From positions 15,853,501 to 15,917,500 of the forward strand of contig JASDFA010000006.1 in assembly GCA_035772735.1 (NCBI GenBank): DNA of 64,000 bases, read 5' to 3'. Under the pieces are notes generated by a model. The model was given only the letters and a program-made list of their open reading frames with translations. It was not told the DNA's origin and did not search any database. Positions 1 through 10,306 of this stretch are shown here, piece after piece. Source of the stretch: Datura wrightii (Eukaryota > Streptophyta > Magnoliopsida > Solanales > Solanaceae). Positions within the stretch are counted from its first letter, which is position 1; every line of letters begins with the position of its first letter. The position numbers were made by a program, and so were the translations under genes.

Positions 1-749
1 CTAACATACACCGAAAATTGAGAAAATCGTAAATTCTCATTTATGCAAAAAATAGTGATGCCGATCGAACGAAATGATAGGGCGCCCGTCACCAGGCCCC
101 GCGGGCTGCGCACAGCCAAAATTTCGGGCCAAACGGAGACGGTCGATCACATCTCCAAAAATCCGTGGGCTAACATACACCGAAAATCGAGAAAATCGTA
201 AATTGTAATTTGTTCGAAAAATAGTAATGCCGATCAAATGAAATGACAGATCGCCCGTCACCAAGCCCCGCAGGCTGCGCATAGCCAAAATTTGGGGCCA
301 AATGGAGACGGTCGATCAAATCTCCAGAAATCTGTGTGCTAACATACACCGAAAATTGAGAAAATCGTAAATTCTCATTTATGCAAAAAAGAGTGATGCC
401 GATCGAACGAAATGATAGGGCCCCCGTCACCAGGCCCCGCGGGCTGCGCACACCCAAAATTTGGGGCCAAACGGAGCCGGTAGATCAAATCTTCAGAAAT
501 CCGTGGGCTAACATACTCCGAAAATCGAGAAAATCATAAATTCTCATTTATGAGAAAAATAGTGATGCCGATCAAACAAAATGATAGGGCGCCCGTCACC
601 AGGCCCCGCGGGCTGTGCACAACCAAAATTTGGGGTCGAACGGAGGTGGTCGATCAAATCTCCAGAAATCCGTGGGCTAACATACACCGAAAATCGAGAA
701 AATCGTAAATTCTCATTTATGCAAAAAATAGTGATGCCGATCAAACGAA
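1..749. repeat. 169-bp satellite block 1 (left end outside window)
   Basis: About 4.4 tandem monomers of 169 bp. Each monomer has an AT-rich half (CTAACATACACCGAAAAT, then AAATTCTCATTTATGC) and a GC-rich half (GGCCCCGCGGGCTGCGCAC, then AAAATTTGGGGCC). The 169-bp length is nucleosome-sized, as in many plant satellites. The last three monomers are of the recurrent right-end types: one with ACACCCAAAATTTGGGGCC and TCTTCAG, one with TTTATGAGAAAAATAG and GGAGGTGG, then a partial one ending CAAACGAA next to the 5S gene. No gene is seen. Confidence 0.93.
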
Positions 750-833
750 ATCCTAGTACTACTCTCGCCCAAGCACGCTTAACTTCGGAGTTCTGATGGG
801 ATCCGGTGCGTTAGTGCTGGTATGATCGCATCC
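750..833 (-). pseudogene. 5S rRNA gene, 5' piece (nt 1-84)
   Basis: Carries the gene start, box A and the intermediate element but stops in TAGGAT at the start of box C, where satellite sequence follows. Upstream promoter-like bases are present, so transcription would run leftwards into the satellite. Confidence 0.95.
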
Positions 834-1046
834 GTCACTCCTAGCGCTCTGAATTCTTTTAAGCTTCTTTCCTTCCGCGCTCCGTCCTCAACCTGCCCCC
901 GCTCTATCACGCCTGTCGCACACACCGTTTGGTGCCGCCTGTCGCGCCTCCATCGCCTAACCTAACGACACCCCGCCCCGAATATCTTTTTTGCAAAAAA
1001 ATATTGTAAAAAAGCGACATAATTAAGCGGAGTTCCGGCAAAAGAA

Positions 1047-1165
1047 GGGATGCAACACGAGGACTTCCCAGGGGGTCACCCATCCTAGTACTACTCTCGC
1101 CCAAGCACGCTTAACTTCGGAGTTCTGATGGGATCAGGTGCATTAGTGCTGGTATGATCGCATCC
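1047..1165 (-). rRNA. 5S ribosomal RNA
   Basis: Full 119-nt plant 5S gene, start GGATGCGATC and end TTGCATCCC on the minus strand. 5S rRNA is a Pol III product of the large ribosomal subunit. Differs from the window consensus at nt 24 (C>T) and 30 (G>T), outside the internal promoter boxes. Confidence 0.95.
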
Positions 1166-1378
1166 GTCACTCCTAGCGCTCTGAATTCTTTTAAGCTTCT
1201 TTCCTTCCGCGCTCCGTCCTCAACCTGCCCCCGCTCTATCCCGCCTGTCGCACACGACGTCTGGTGCCGCCTGTCGCGCCTCCATCGCCTAACCTAACGA
1301 CACCCCGCCCCGAATATCTTTTTTGCAAAAAAATATTATAAAAAAGCGACATAATTAAGCGGAGTTCCGGCAAAAGAA

Positions 1379-1419
1379 TGGATGCAACACGAGGACTTCC
1401 CAGGGGGTCACCCATCCTA
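1379..1419 (-). pseudogene. 5S rRNA gene, 3' piece (nt 79-119)
   Basis: Only box C and the 3' end remain. The next base to the right is satellite. The last gene base is A where most copies have C (TGGATGC on the + strand), a marker shared by all eleven 41-nt 3' pieces. Confidence 0.94.
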
Positions 1420-2053
1420 ACATACACCGAAAATAGAGAAAATCGTAAATTGTCATTTGTTCGAAAAATAGTAATGTCGATCAAATGAAATGACAGGGCG
1501 CCCGTCACCAGGCCCCGCAGGCTGCGCACATCCAAAATTTGGGGCCAAACGGAGACGGTCGATCAAATCTCCAGAAATCCGTGTGCTAACATAATACCGA
1601 AAATCGAGAAAATCATAAAGTCTCATTTATGCGAAAAATAGTGATGCCGATCAAACGAAATGATAGCGCGCATGTCACCAGGCCCCGCAGGCTGCGCACA
1701 GCCAAAATTTGGGGCCAAATGGAGACGTTCGATCAAATCTCCAGAAATCCGTGGGCTAACATATACCGAAAATTGCAAAAATCGTAAATTCTCATTTATG
1801 CAAAAAATAGTGATGCCGATCAAACGAAATGATAGGGCGCCCGTCACCAGGACCCGCGGGCTGCGCACAGCCAAAATTTGGGGCCGAACGGGGGCGGTCG
1901 ATCAAATCTCCAGAAATCCGTGTGCTAAGATTCTCCGAAAACTGAGAAAATCGTAAATTGTCATTTATTCGAAAAATAGTGATGCCAATCAAACGAAATG
2001 ATAGAGCGCCCGTCACCAGGCCCCGCGGGCTGCGCACAGCCAAAATTTGGGGC
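1420..2053. repeat. 169-bp satellite block 2, left part
   Basis: About 3.75 monomers, starting with the recurrent left-end monomer (GAAAATAGAG, TTTGTTCGAAAAATAG). Includes the variant monomer with CATAATACCG. Stops in GGGGCC where pararetroviral sequence begins. Confidence 0.92.
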
Positions 2054-2054
2054 C

Positions 2055-2162
2055 TTGGTTAGCTTCCATGAGCATGGTAACCCCTTTGACCCTAGACTTC
2101 TCAGATGGACTGACATCTTATCTGATGAAGAATGGAAATTCGATTCCATTACCCATCCTTAA
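2055..2162 (+). pseudogene. Short caulimovirid-like coding piece, possibly coat-protein region
   Basis: An open stretch of 35 codons ending at TAA 2160-2162. It holds GNPFDPRLLRW and DEEWKFDS, a composition unlike the satellite and like caulimovirid structural-protein regions. Assignment is tentative because the piece is short. It meets the reverse-transcriptase piece head to head at about 2150-2162. Confidence 0.4.
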
Positions 2163-2736
2163 TCCTTTTGACGGCTCTGGTCTGTTCCTCAGACCATGGG
2201 CATGGCTTTTTCTTAAGCCTTTCAAACAAAGGTTTGCAGATATGTCTTACCTTTGGTATGAAGTCTGCAACATAATTAATACTTCCCAAAAATCTTTGTA
2301 ATTGGGTCTTGTCTGTAATGACATCAGGAAATTTGTTCGAGAACTCAATGGCTCTGCAAATAGGTTTGTAAGTTCCCTGATACAGATCATGTCCAAGAAA
2401 CCTAATGCTCGTTTGAAAGAGTTTAATTTTCTTGGCACTAACGACCAATCCATTTTTCTTAACTATATCAAAAAATATGTTAAGATGTTTAAAATGAGAA
2501 TCAATGTCCTCAGAAAAGATTAACACATCATCTATGTAAACTATAGACATATAGCTTACATGGTTGAATATGTCATTCATAATCTTTTGAAATTCACTTG
2601 GGGCATTTTTAAGCCCAAAAGGCATAACGTTCCATTCATACTGTCCAAACGGAACATTGAATGCAGTTTTATATTTATCTTTTTCAGATATTTGAATTTG
2701 CCAAAACCCTGACTTCATGTCAAACTTGCTGTAGAC
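2160..2736 (-). pseudogene. Caulimovirid reverse transcriptase domain, truncated
   Basis: About 190 codons open on the minus strand. Motifs in order: YSKFDMKSGFWQI near the upstream end, FGLKNAPSEFQ, the catalytic YIDD (2527-2538) in YIDDVLIFS, and FLGH. These are reverse-transcriptase motifs of pararetroviruses and Ty3-type elements. The zinc-knuckle and acidic regions next door favour Caulimoviridae. The frame breaks shortly after the last conserved part, so RNase H is missing. Upstream protease is also absent. Confidence 0.88.
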
Positions 2737-3186
2737 ATTGGTTCAAGAAGACCCCAAGCTGTTGAGGACACCTGTTGGACATGTGGCAAAAGAGGCCACA
2801 AATCCCCAGACTGCCCAAGAAACAGTAAGAAAAAGAAGAAGATTAATCTTCTCGGAGTTGATGAGGAAACGAAACAGAAACTCTTCTCCATTTTGGAAGA
2901 AGAAGAATCTGAATCAGTATACTCTTCCTCTGAAGAAGGAGAATCTGATGAAGACTACTTGAATGTAGCACAAGAATCAGAATCAGAAGATTCAACAACG
3001 GATTGCAACTGTAATGGTGCATTTTGCCTGTGCGACAGCAGGTCTCTCAAAGTTCTTTCTGAAAAGGCTGCAGAAACTTTGTTCGCTACTATCGAACACA
3101 TTCAAGATGAAGAAGCTAGAAGGAAGTACCTTCTTGAGCTCCAAAAGCTTATGCTTAAAGAAAAGAAGGACTCTGTTTGGAGCTGA
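2737..3186 (+). pseudogene. Caulimovirid coat-protein C-terminal region with zinc knuckle
   Basis: About 150 codons open on the + strand. A CCHC knuckle (C-x2-C-x4-H-x4-C) lies at 2773-2814, followed by a lysine run, an acidic Glu/Ser/Asp-rich stretch, and a second cysteine cluster CNCNGAFCLC at 3004-3033. This order is typical of caulimovirid capsid/nucleic-acid-binding regions. No start codon; the N-terminal capsid core is missing. Ends at TGA 3184-3186 near the junction with the next piece. Confidence 0.82.
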
Positions 3187-3537
3187 AAAGGCTAGTACTA
3201 GAAGTACTGGGAGATTTTTTGGTTTCTTCAATCTGTTGGGAAACAACATGAAGAATTTGGTTTGTATAGTTATTCTGCTCGTAGACTTTGTTCAAATCTT
3301 CGGCAGTGACTGGAGCAGTAGGTTGGCTACTAGATTTTTTGAAGGGAGAGGCTTTTATAGTCTCATTTCTGTAAGGTATTAGGATACCTTCGAGTGGAGG
3401 AGTGACAGAGTTCACCGTTTTCTCCTTAGTATGCCATTGTCTGACAATCATTTTAAGAGAGGAGCTGCTGTCTCCAAGCTGACCAGTGACTTCATTAATG
3501 TTCCTACCCATTTTGCAGAAAAGGTTAGGTCCAAAAT
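3187..3537 (-). pseudogene. Caulimovirid polyprotein linker / coiled-coil region
   Basis: Open on the minus strand from about 3537 to the stop near 3155. Holds QNNYTNQILH and a following helix-prone stretch, like the coiled-coil segment between movement and coat proteins in caulimovirid polyproteins, then a Ser/Pro/Lys-rich tail. The boundary with the + strand piece lies somewhere in 3160-3190. The assignment rests on composition and neighbours. Confidence 0.6.
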
Positions 3538-5790
3538 AAGAGAAAATCGTAAATTGTCATTTATTCGAAAAATAGTGATGCCAGTCAAACGAAATGATAG
3601 AGCGCCCGTCACCAGGCCCCGCGGGCTGCGCACAGCCAAAATTTGGGGCCGAACGGAGGCGGTCGATCAAATATCCAGAAATCACTGGGCTAACACGCAC
3701 CGAAAATTGAGAAAATCGTAAATTCTCATTTATGCGAAAAATAGTGATGCCGATCAAACGAAATGATAGCGCGCCTGTCACCAGGCCCCGCGGGCTGCGC
3801 ACATCAAAAATTTGGGGCCGAACGGAGCCGGTCGATCAAATCTCTAGAAATCCGTGGGCTAACATACACCGAAAATCGCGAAAATCGTAAATTCTCATTT
3901 ATGCGAAAAATAGTGATGCCGATCAAACGAAATGATAGGGCGCCCGTCACCAGGCCCCACAGTCTGCGCACAGCCAAAAATTGGAGCCGAACGGAGGCGG
4001 TCGATTGAATCTCGAAAAATCCGTGGGCTAACATACACCGAAAATTGAGAAAATCCTAAATTCTCATTTATGCAAAAAATAGTGATGTCGATCAAACGAA
4101 ATGATAGGGCGCCCGTCACCAGGCCCCGCAAGCTGCGCACAGCCAAAATTTAAGGCCAAACGGAGACGGTCGATCACATCTCCAAAAATTCGTGGGCTAA
4201 CATACACCGAAAATCGAGAAAATGGTAAATTGTCATTTGTTCGAAAAATAGTAATGCCGATCAAACGAAATGATAGGGCGCCCGTCACCAGGCCCCGCAG
4301 GCTGCGCACAGCCAAAATTTGGGGCCAAACGGAGACGGTCGATCAAATCTCCAGAAATCCGTGTGCTAACATACACCGAAAATCGAGAAAATCGTAAATT
4401 CTCATTTCTGCGAAACATAGTGATGCCGATCAAACAAAATGATAGCGCGCCTGTCACTAGGCCCCGCGGGCTGCGCACATCAAAAATTTGGGGCCGAACG
4501 GAGCCGGTCGATCAAATCTCTAGAAATCCGTGGGCTAACATACACCGAAAATCGCGAAAATCGTAAATTCTCATTTATGCGAAAAATAGTGATGCCGATC
4601 AAACGAAATGATAGGGCGCCCGTCACCAGGCCCCGCAGGCTGCGCACAGCCAAAATTTGGGGCCGAACGGAGGCGGTCGATTGAATCTCGAAAAATCCGT
4701 GGGCTAACATACACCGAAAATTGAGAAAATCGTAAATTCTCATTTATGCAAAAAATAGTGATGTCGATCGAACGAAATGATAGAGCGCCCGTCACCAGGC
4801 CCCGCAGGCTGCGCACAGCCAAAATTTCGGGCCAAACGGAGACGGTCGATCACATTTCCAAAAATCCGTGGGCTAACATACACCGAAAATCGAGAAAATC
4901 GTAAATTGTCATTTGTTCGAAAAATAGTAATGCCGATCAAATGAAATGACAGGGCGCCCGTCACCAAGCCCCGCAGGCTGCGCATAGCCAAAATTTGGGG
5001 CCAAACGGAGACGGTCGATCAAATCTCCAAAAATCCGTGTGCTAACATACACCGAAAATTGAGAAAATCGTAAATTCTCATTTATGCAAAAAATAGTGAT
5101 GCCGATCGAACGAAATGATAGGGCGCCCGTCACCAGGCCCCGCGGGCTGCGCACACCCAAAATTTGGGGCCAAACGGAGCCGGTCGATCAAATCTTCAGA
5201 AATCCGTGGGCTAACATACACCGAAAATCGAGAAAATCATAAATTTTCATTTATGAGAAAAATAGTGATGCCGATCAAACAAAATGATAGGGCGCCCGTC
5301 ACCAGGCCCCGCGGGCTGCGCACAGCCAAAATTTGGGGCCGAATAGAGGTGGTCGATCAAATCTCCAGAAATCCGTGGGCTAACATACACCGAAAATCGA
5401 GAAAATCGTAAATTCCAATTTATGCAAAAAATAGTGATGCCGATCGAACAAAATGATAGGGCGCCCGTCACCAGGCCCCGCGGGCTGCGCACACCCAAAA
5501 TTTGGGGCCAAACGGAGCCGGTCGATCAAATCTTCAGAAATCCGTGGGCTAACATACACCGAAAATCGAGAAAATCATAAATTCTCATTTATGAGAAAAA
5601 TAGTGATGCCGATCAAACAAAATGATAGGGCGCCCGTCACCAGGCCCCGCGGGCTGCGCACAGCCAAAATTTGGGGCCGAACGGAGGTGGTCGATCAAAT
5701 CTCCAGAAATCCGTGGGCTAACATACACCGAAAATCGAGAAAATCGTAAATTCTCATTTATGCAAAAAATAGTGATGCCGATCAAACGAA
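3538..5790. repeat. 169-bp satellite block 2, right part
   Basis: About 13.3 monomers. Contains a four-monomer repeat (676 bp: 3763 onwards repeated at 4439) and a two-monomer repeat near the right end (338 bp: 5115 onwards repeated at 5453). Ends with the recurrent right-end monomers. Confidence 0.92.
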
Positions 5791-5874
5791 ATCCTAGTAC
5801 TACTCTCGCCCAAGCACGCTTAACTTCGGAGTTCTGATGGGATCCGGTGCGTTAGTGCTGGTATGATCGCATCC
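5791..5874 (-). pseudogene. 5S rRNA gene, 5' piece (nt 1-84)
   Basis: Interrupted in TAGGAT; satellite follows on the left. Confidence 0.95.
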
Positions 5875-6087
5875 GTCATTCCTAGCGCTCTGAATTCTTT
5901 TAAGCTTCTTTCCTTCCGCGCTCCATCCTCAACCTGCCCCCGCTCTATCCCGCCTGTCGCACACGCCGTCTGGTGCCGCCTGTCGCGCCTCTATCGCCTA
6001 ACCTAACGACACCCCGCCCCGAATATCTTTTTTGCAAAAAAATATTGTAAAAAAGCAACATAATTAAGCGGAGTTCCGGCAAAAGAA

Positions 6088-6206
6088 GGGATGCAACACG
6101 AGGACTTCCCAGGGGGTCAACCATCGTAGTACAACTCTCGCCCAAGCACGCTTAACTTCGGAGTTCTGATGGGATCCGGTGCGTTAGTGCTGGTATGATC
6201 GCATCC
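6088..6206 (-). rRNA. 5S ribosomal RNA
   Basis: Full-length copy. Changes at nt 74 (A>T), 81 (G>C) and 87 (G>T). The last two lie in box C and may weaken its promoter. Confidence 0.9.
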
Positions 6207-6419
6207 GTCACTCCTAGCGCTCTGAATTCTTTTAAGCTTCTTTCCTTCCGCGCTCCGTCCTCAACCTGCCCCCGCTCTATCCCGCCTGTCGCACACGCCG
6301 TCTGGAGCCGCCTGTCGCGCCTCCATCGCCTAACCTAACGACACCCCGCCCCGAATATCTTTTTTGCAAAAGAATATTGTAAAAAAGCGACATAATTAAG
6401 CGGAGTTCCGGCAAAAGAA

Positions 6420-6538
6420 TGGATGCAACACGAGGACTTCCCAGAGGGTCACCCATCCTAGTACTACTCTCGCCCAAGCACACTTAACTTCGGAGTTCTG
6501 ATGGGATCCGGTGCGTTAGTGCTGGTATGATCGCATCC
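6420..6538 (-). rRNA. 5S ribosomal RNA
   Basis: Full-length copy. Changes at nt 57 (C>T, box A), 94 (C>T) and 119 (C>A). The 119 change is the marker found in all eleven 41-nt 3' pieces. Confidence 0.9.
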
Positions 6539-6751
6539 GTCTCTCCTAGCGCTCTGAATTCTTTTAAGCTTATTTCCTTCCGCGCTCCGTCCTCAACTTG
6601 CCCCCGCTCTATCCCGCCTGTCGCACACGCCGTCTGGTGCCGCCTGTCGCGCCTCCATCGCCTAACCTAACGACACCCCGCCCCGAATATCTTTTTTGCA
6701 AAAAAATATTGTAAAAAAGCGACATAATTAAGCGGAGTTCCGGCAAAAGAA

Positions 6752-6869
6752 GGGATGCAACACGAGGACTTCCCAGGGGTCTCCCATCCTAGTACTACTC
6801 TCGCCCAGGCACGCTAAACTTCGGAGTTCTGATGGGATCCGGTGCGTTAGTGCTGGTATGATCACATCC
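6752..6869 (-). rRNA. 5S ribosomal RNA, divergent
   Basis: 118 nt. One base lost from the C run in box C, plus changes at nt 6, 54, 62 and 88. Box A and box C are both altered, so it is a likely pseudogene. Confidence 0.8.
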
Positions 6870-7082
6870 GTCACTCCTAGCGCTCTGAATTCTTTTAAGC
6901 TTATTTCCTTCCGCGCTCCGTCCTCAACCTACCCCCGCTCTATCCCGCCTGTCGCACACGCCGTCTGGTGCCGCCTGTCGCGCCTCCATCGCCTAACCTA
7001 ACGACACCCCGCCCCGAATATCTTTTTTGCAAAAAAATATTGTAAAAAAGCGACATAATTAAGCGGAGTTACGGCAAAAGAA

Positions 7083-7201
7083 GGGATGCAACACGAGGAC
7101 TTCCCAGGGGGTCACCCATCCTAGTACTACTCTCGCCCAAGCACGCTTAACTTTAGAGTTCTGATGGGATCCGGTGCGTTAGTGCTGGTATGATCGCATC
7201 G
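7083..7201 (-). rRNA. 5S ribosomal RNA
   Basis: Full-length copy. Changes at nt 1 (G>C), 47 and 48. The altered first base could affect initiation. Confidence 0.88.
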
Positions 7202-7414
7202 ACCACTCCTCGCGCTCTGAATTCTTTTAAGCTTCTTTCCTTCCGCGCTCCATCCTCAACCTGCCCCCGCTCTATCCCGCCTGTCGCACACGCCGTCTGG
7301 TGCCGCCTGTCGCGCCTCCATCGCCTAACCTAACGACACCCCGCCCCGAATATCTTTTTTGCAAAAAAATATTGTAAAAAAGCGACATAATTAAGCGGAG
7401 TTCCGGCAAAAGAA

Positions 7415-7455
7415 TGGATGCAACACGAGGACTTCCCAGGGGGTCACCCATCCTA
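7415..7455 (-). pseudogene. 5S rRNA gene, 3' piece (nt 79-119)
   Basis: Box C and the 3' end only; satellite starts at 7456. Carries the nt 119 marker. Confidence 0.94.
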
Positions 7456-9890
7456 ACATACACCGAAAATAGAGAAAATCGTAAATTGTCATTTGTTTGA
7501 AAAATAGTAATGCCGATCAAACGAAATGACAGGGCGCCCGTCACCAGGCCCCGCAGGCTGCGCACAGCCAAAATTTGGGGCCAAACGGAGACGGTCGATC
7601 AAATATCCAAAAATCACTGGGCTAACACGCACCGAAAATCGAGAAAATCATAAATTCTCATTTATGCGAAAAATAGTGATGCCGATCAAACGAAATGATA
7701 GCGCGCCTGTCACCAGGCCCCGCGGGCTGCGCACATCCAAAATTTGGGGGCGAACGGAGGCGGTCGATCAAATCTCCAGAAATCCGTGGGCTAACATATA
7801 CCAAAAATTACAAAAATCGTAAATTCTCATTTATGCAAAAAATAGTGATGCCGATCAAACGAAATGATAGGGCGCCCGTCACCAGGCCCCGCGGGCTGCG
7901 CACAGCCAAAATTTGGGGCCGAACGGGGGCGGTCGATCAAATCTCCAGAAATTCGTGTGCTAACATTCGCCGAAAACCGAGAAAATCGTAAATTCTCATT
8001 TATTCGAAAAATAGTGATGCCAATCAAACGAAATGATAGAGCGCCCGTCACCAGGCCCCGCGGGCTGCGCACAGCCAAAATTTGGGGCCGAACGGAGGCG
8101 GTCGATCAAATATCCAAAAATCACTGGGCTAACACGCACCGAAAGTCGAGAAAATCATAAATTCTCATTTATGCGAAAAATAGTGATGCCGATCAAACGA
8201 AATGATATCGTGCCTGTCACCAGGCCCCGCGGGCTGCGCACATCAAAAATTTGGGGCCGAACGGAGCCGGTCGATCAAATCTCTAGAAATCCGTGGGCTA
8301 ACATACACCGAAAATCGCGAAAATCGTAAATTCTCATTTATGCGAAAAATAGTGATGCCGATCAAACGAAATGATAGGGCGCCCGTCACCAGGCCCCGCA
8401 GGCTGCGCACAGCCAAAATTTGGGGCCGAACGGAGGCGGTCGATTGAATCTCGAAAAATCCGTGGGCTAACATACACCGAAAATTGAGAAAATCGTAAAT
8501 TCTCATTTATGCAAAAAAATAGTGATGCCGATCAAACGAAATGATAGGGCGCCCGTCACCAGGCCCCGCAGGCTGCGCATAGCCAAAATTTCGGGCCAAA
8601 CGGAGACGGTCGATCACATCTCCAAAAATCCGTGGGCTAACATACACCGAAAATCGAAAAATCGTAAATTGTCATTTGTTCGAAAAATAGTAATGCCGAT
8701 CAAACGAAATGACAGGGCGCCCGTCACCAAGCCCCGCAGGCTGCGCACAGCCAAAATTTGGGGCCAAACAGAGACGGTCGATCAAATCTCCAGAAATCCG
8801 TGTGCTAACATACACCGAAAATCGAGAAAATCGTAAATTCTCATTTATGCGAAAAATAGTGATGCCGATCAAACAAAATGATAGCGCGCCTGTCACTAGG
8901 CCCCGCGGGCTGCGCACATCAAAAATTTGGGGCCGAACGGAGCCGGTCGATCAAATCTCTAGAAATCTGTGGGCTAACATACACCGAAAATCGCGAAAAT
9001 CGTAAATTCTCATTTATGCAAAAAATAGTGATGCCGATCAAACGAAATGATAGGGCGCCCGTCACCAGGCCCCGTAGGCTGCGCACAGCCAAAATTTGGG
9101 GCCGAACGGAGGCGGTCGATTGAATCTCGAAAAATCCGTGGGCTAACATACACCGAAAATTGAGAAAATCGTAAATTCTCATTTATGCAAAAAATAGTGA
9201 TGCCGATCGAACGAAATGATAGGGCACCGTCACCAGGCCCCGCAGGCTGCGCACAGCCAAAATTTCGGGCCAAACGGAGACGGTCGATCACATCTCCAAA
9301 AATCCGTGGGCTAACATACACCGAAAATCGAGAAAATCGTAAATTGTCATTTGTTCGAAAAATAGTAATGCCGATCAAATGAAATGACAGGGCGCCCGTC
9401 ACCAAGCCTCGCAGGCTGCGCATAGCCAAAATTTGGGGCCAAACGGAGACGGTCGATCAAATCTCCAGAAATCCGTGTGCTAACATACACCGAAAATTGA
9501 GAAAATCGTAAATTCTCATTTATACAAAAAATAGTGATGCCGATCGAACGAAATGATAGGGCGCCCGTCACCAGGCCCCGCGGGCTGCGCACACCCAAAA
9601 TTTGGGGCCAAACGGAGCCGGTCGATCAAATCTTCAGAAATCCGTGGGCTAACATACACCGAAAATCGAGAAAATCATAAATTCTCATTTATGAGAAAAA
9701 TAGTGATGCCGATCGAACAAAATGATAGGGCGCCCGTCACCAGGCCCCGCGGGCTGCGCACAGCCAAAATTTGGGGCCGAACGGAGGTGGTCGATCAAAT
9801 CTCCAGAAATCTGTGGGCTAACATACACCGAAAATCGAGAAAATCGTAAATTCTCATTTATGCAAAAAATAGTGATGCCGATCAAACGAA
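7456..9890. repeat. 169-bp satellite block 3
   Basis: About 14.4 monomers between two 5S gene pieces. Small deletions are seen at about 8656 and 9226. Left- and right-end monomers are of the recurrent types. No gene. Confidence 0.93.
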
Positions 9891-9974
9891 ATCCTAGTAC
9901 TACTCTCGCCCAAGCACGCTTAACTTCGGAGTTCTGATGGGATCCGGTGCGTTAGTGCTGGTATGATCGCATCC
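9891..9974 (-). pseudogene. 5S rRNA gene, 5' piece (nt 1-84)
   Basis: Same break point in TAGGAT; satellite to the left. Confidence 0.95.
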
Positions 9975-10187
9975 GTCATTCCTAGCGCTCTGAATTCTTT
10001 TATGCTTCTTTCCTTCCGCGCTCCGTCCTCAACCTGCCCCCGCTCTATCCCGCCTGTCGCACACGCCGTCTGGTGCCGCCTGTCGCACCTCCATCGCCTA
10101 ACCTAACGACACCCCGCCCCGAATATCTTTTTTGCAAAAAAATATTGTAAAAAAGCAACATAATTAAGCGGAGTTCCGGCAAAAGAA

Positions 10188-10306
10188 GGGATACAACACG
10201 AGGACTTCCCAGGGGGTCACCCATCCTAGTACTACTCTCGCCCAAGCACGCTTAACTTCGAAGTTCTGATGGGATCCGGTGCGTTAGTGCTGGTATGATC
10301 GCATCC
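10188..10306 (-). rRNA. 5S ribosomal RNA
   Basis: Full-length. Changes at nt 46 (C>T) and 114 (C>T), shared with the copy at 10852. Confidence 0.93.

Larger units (their letters stand above)
750..1419 (-). repeat. 5S rDNA cluster 1 (two 332-bp units)
   Basis: Measures exactly 2 x 332 + 6 bp. Holds a 5' gene piece, one full gene, and a 3' gene piece. The spacer carries an EcoRI/HindIII-type AT stretch next to the gene start, a C-rich middle, and the 14-bp palindrome TTTTTTGCAAAAAA. Confidence 0.95.
2054..3537. mobile_element. Rearranged endogenous pararetrovirus (Caulimoviridae) fragment
   Basis: Unique sequence of about 1.5 kb inside a satellite block. It is made of four segments in +, -, +, - order, each resembling a different part of a caulimovirid genome. 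The satellite does not resume in phase (about 60 bp of monomer is missing) and no target duplication is seen. This is a relic with the protease, RNase H, movement-protein core and most of the coat protein absent. Genus is not resolved; the traits fit petuvirus-, florendovirus- or badnavirus-like endogenous viruses. Confidence 0.85.
5791..7455 (-). repeat. 5S rDNA cluster 2 (five units)
   Basis: Length is 5 x 332 + 6 less a one-base deletion in the copy at 6752. Four full copies between a 5' piece and a 3' piece. Confidence 0.95.

Noticed and set aside
907..1104. 66-codon minus-strand frame repeated in almost every 5S unit
   Set aside because: It overlaps the 5S gene 3' half and spacer and repeats with the 332-bp unit. 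It is a shadow of rDNA and not a gene.
2149..2718. Functional reverse transcriptase gene
   Set aside because: Only the reverse-transcriptase core remains. Protease and RNase H are missing and both ends are rearrangement joins.
3763..4684. Many open frames of 80-154 codons across the satellite on both strands
   Set aside because: They recur with every monomer. The 169-bp period shifts frame at each monomer (169 = 3 x 56 + 1). They have no domain, no consistent start context, and appear in several frames at once. They are by-products of a satellite with few stop codons.
5791..7455. Linked 35S rDNA or tRNA genes in the 5S spacers
   Set aside because: I saw no 18S, 5.8S or 25S sequence and no tRNA A/B box pair outside the 5S genes. 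The spacers are 213 bp and repeat exactly.
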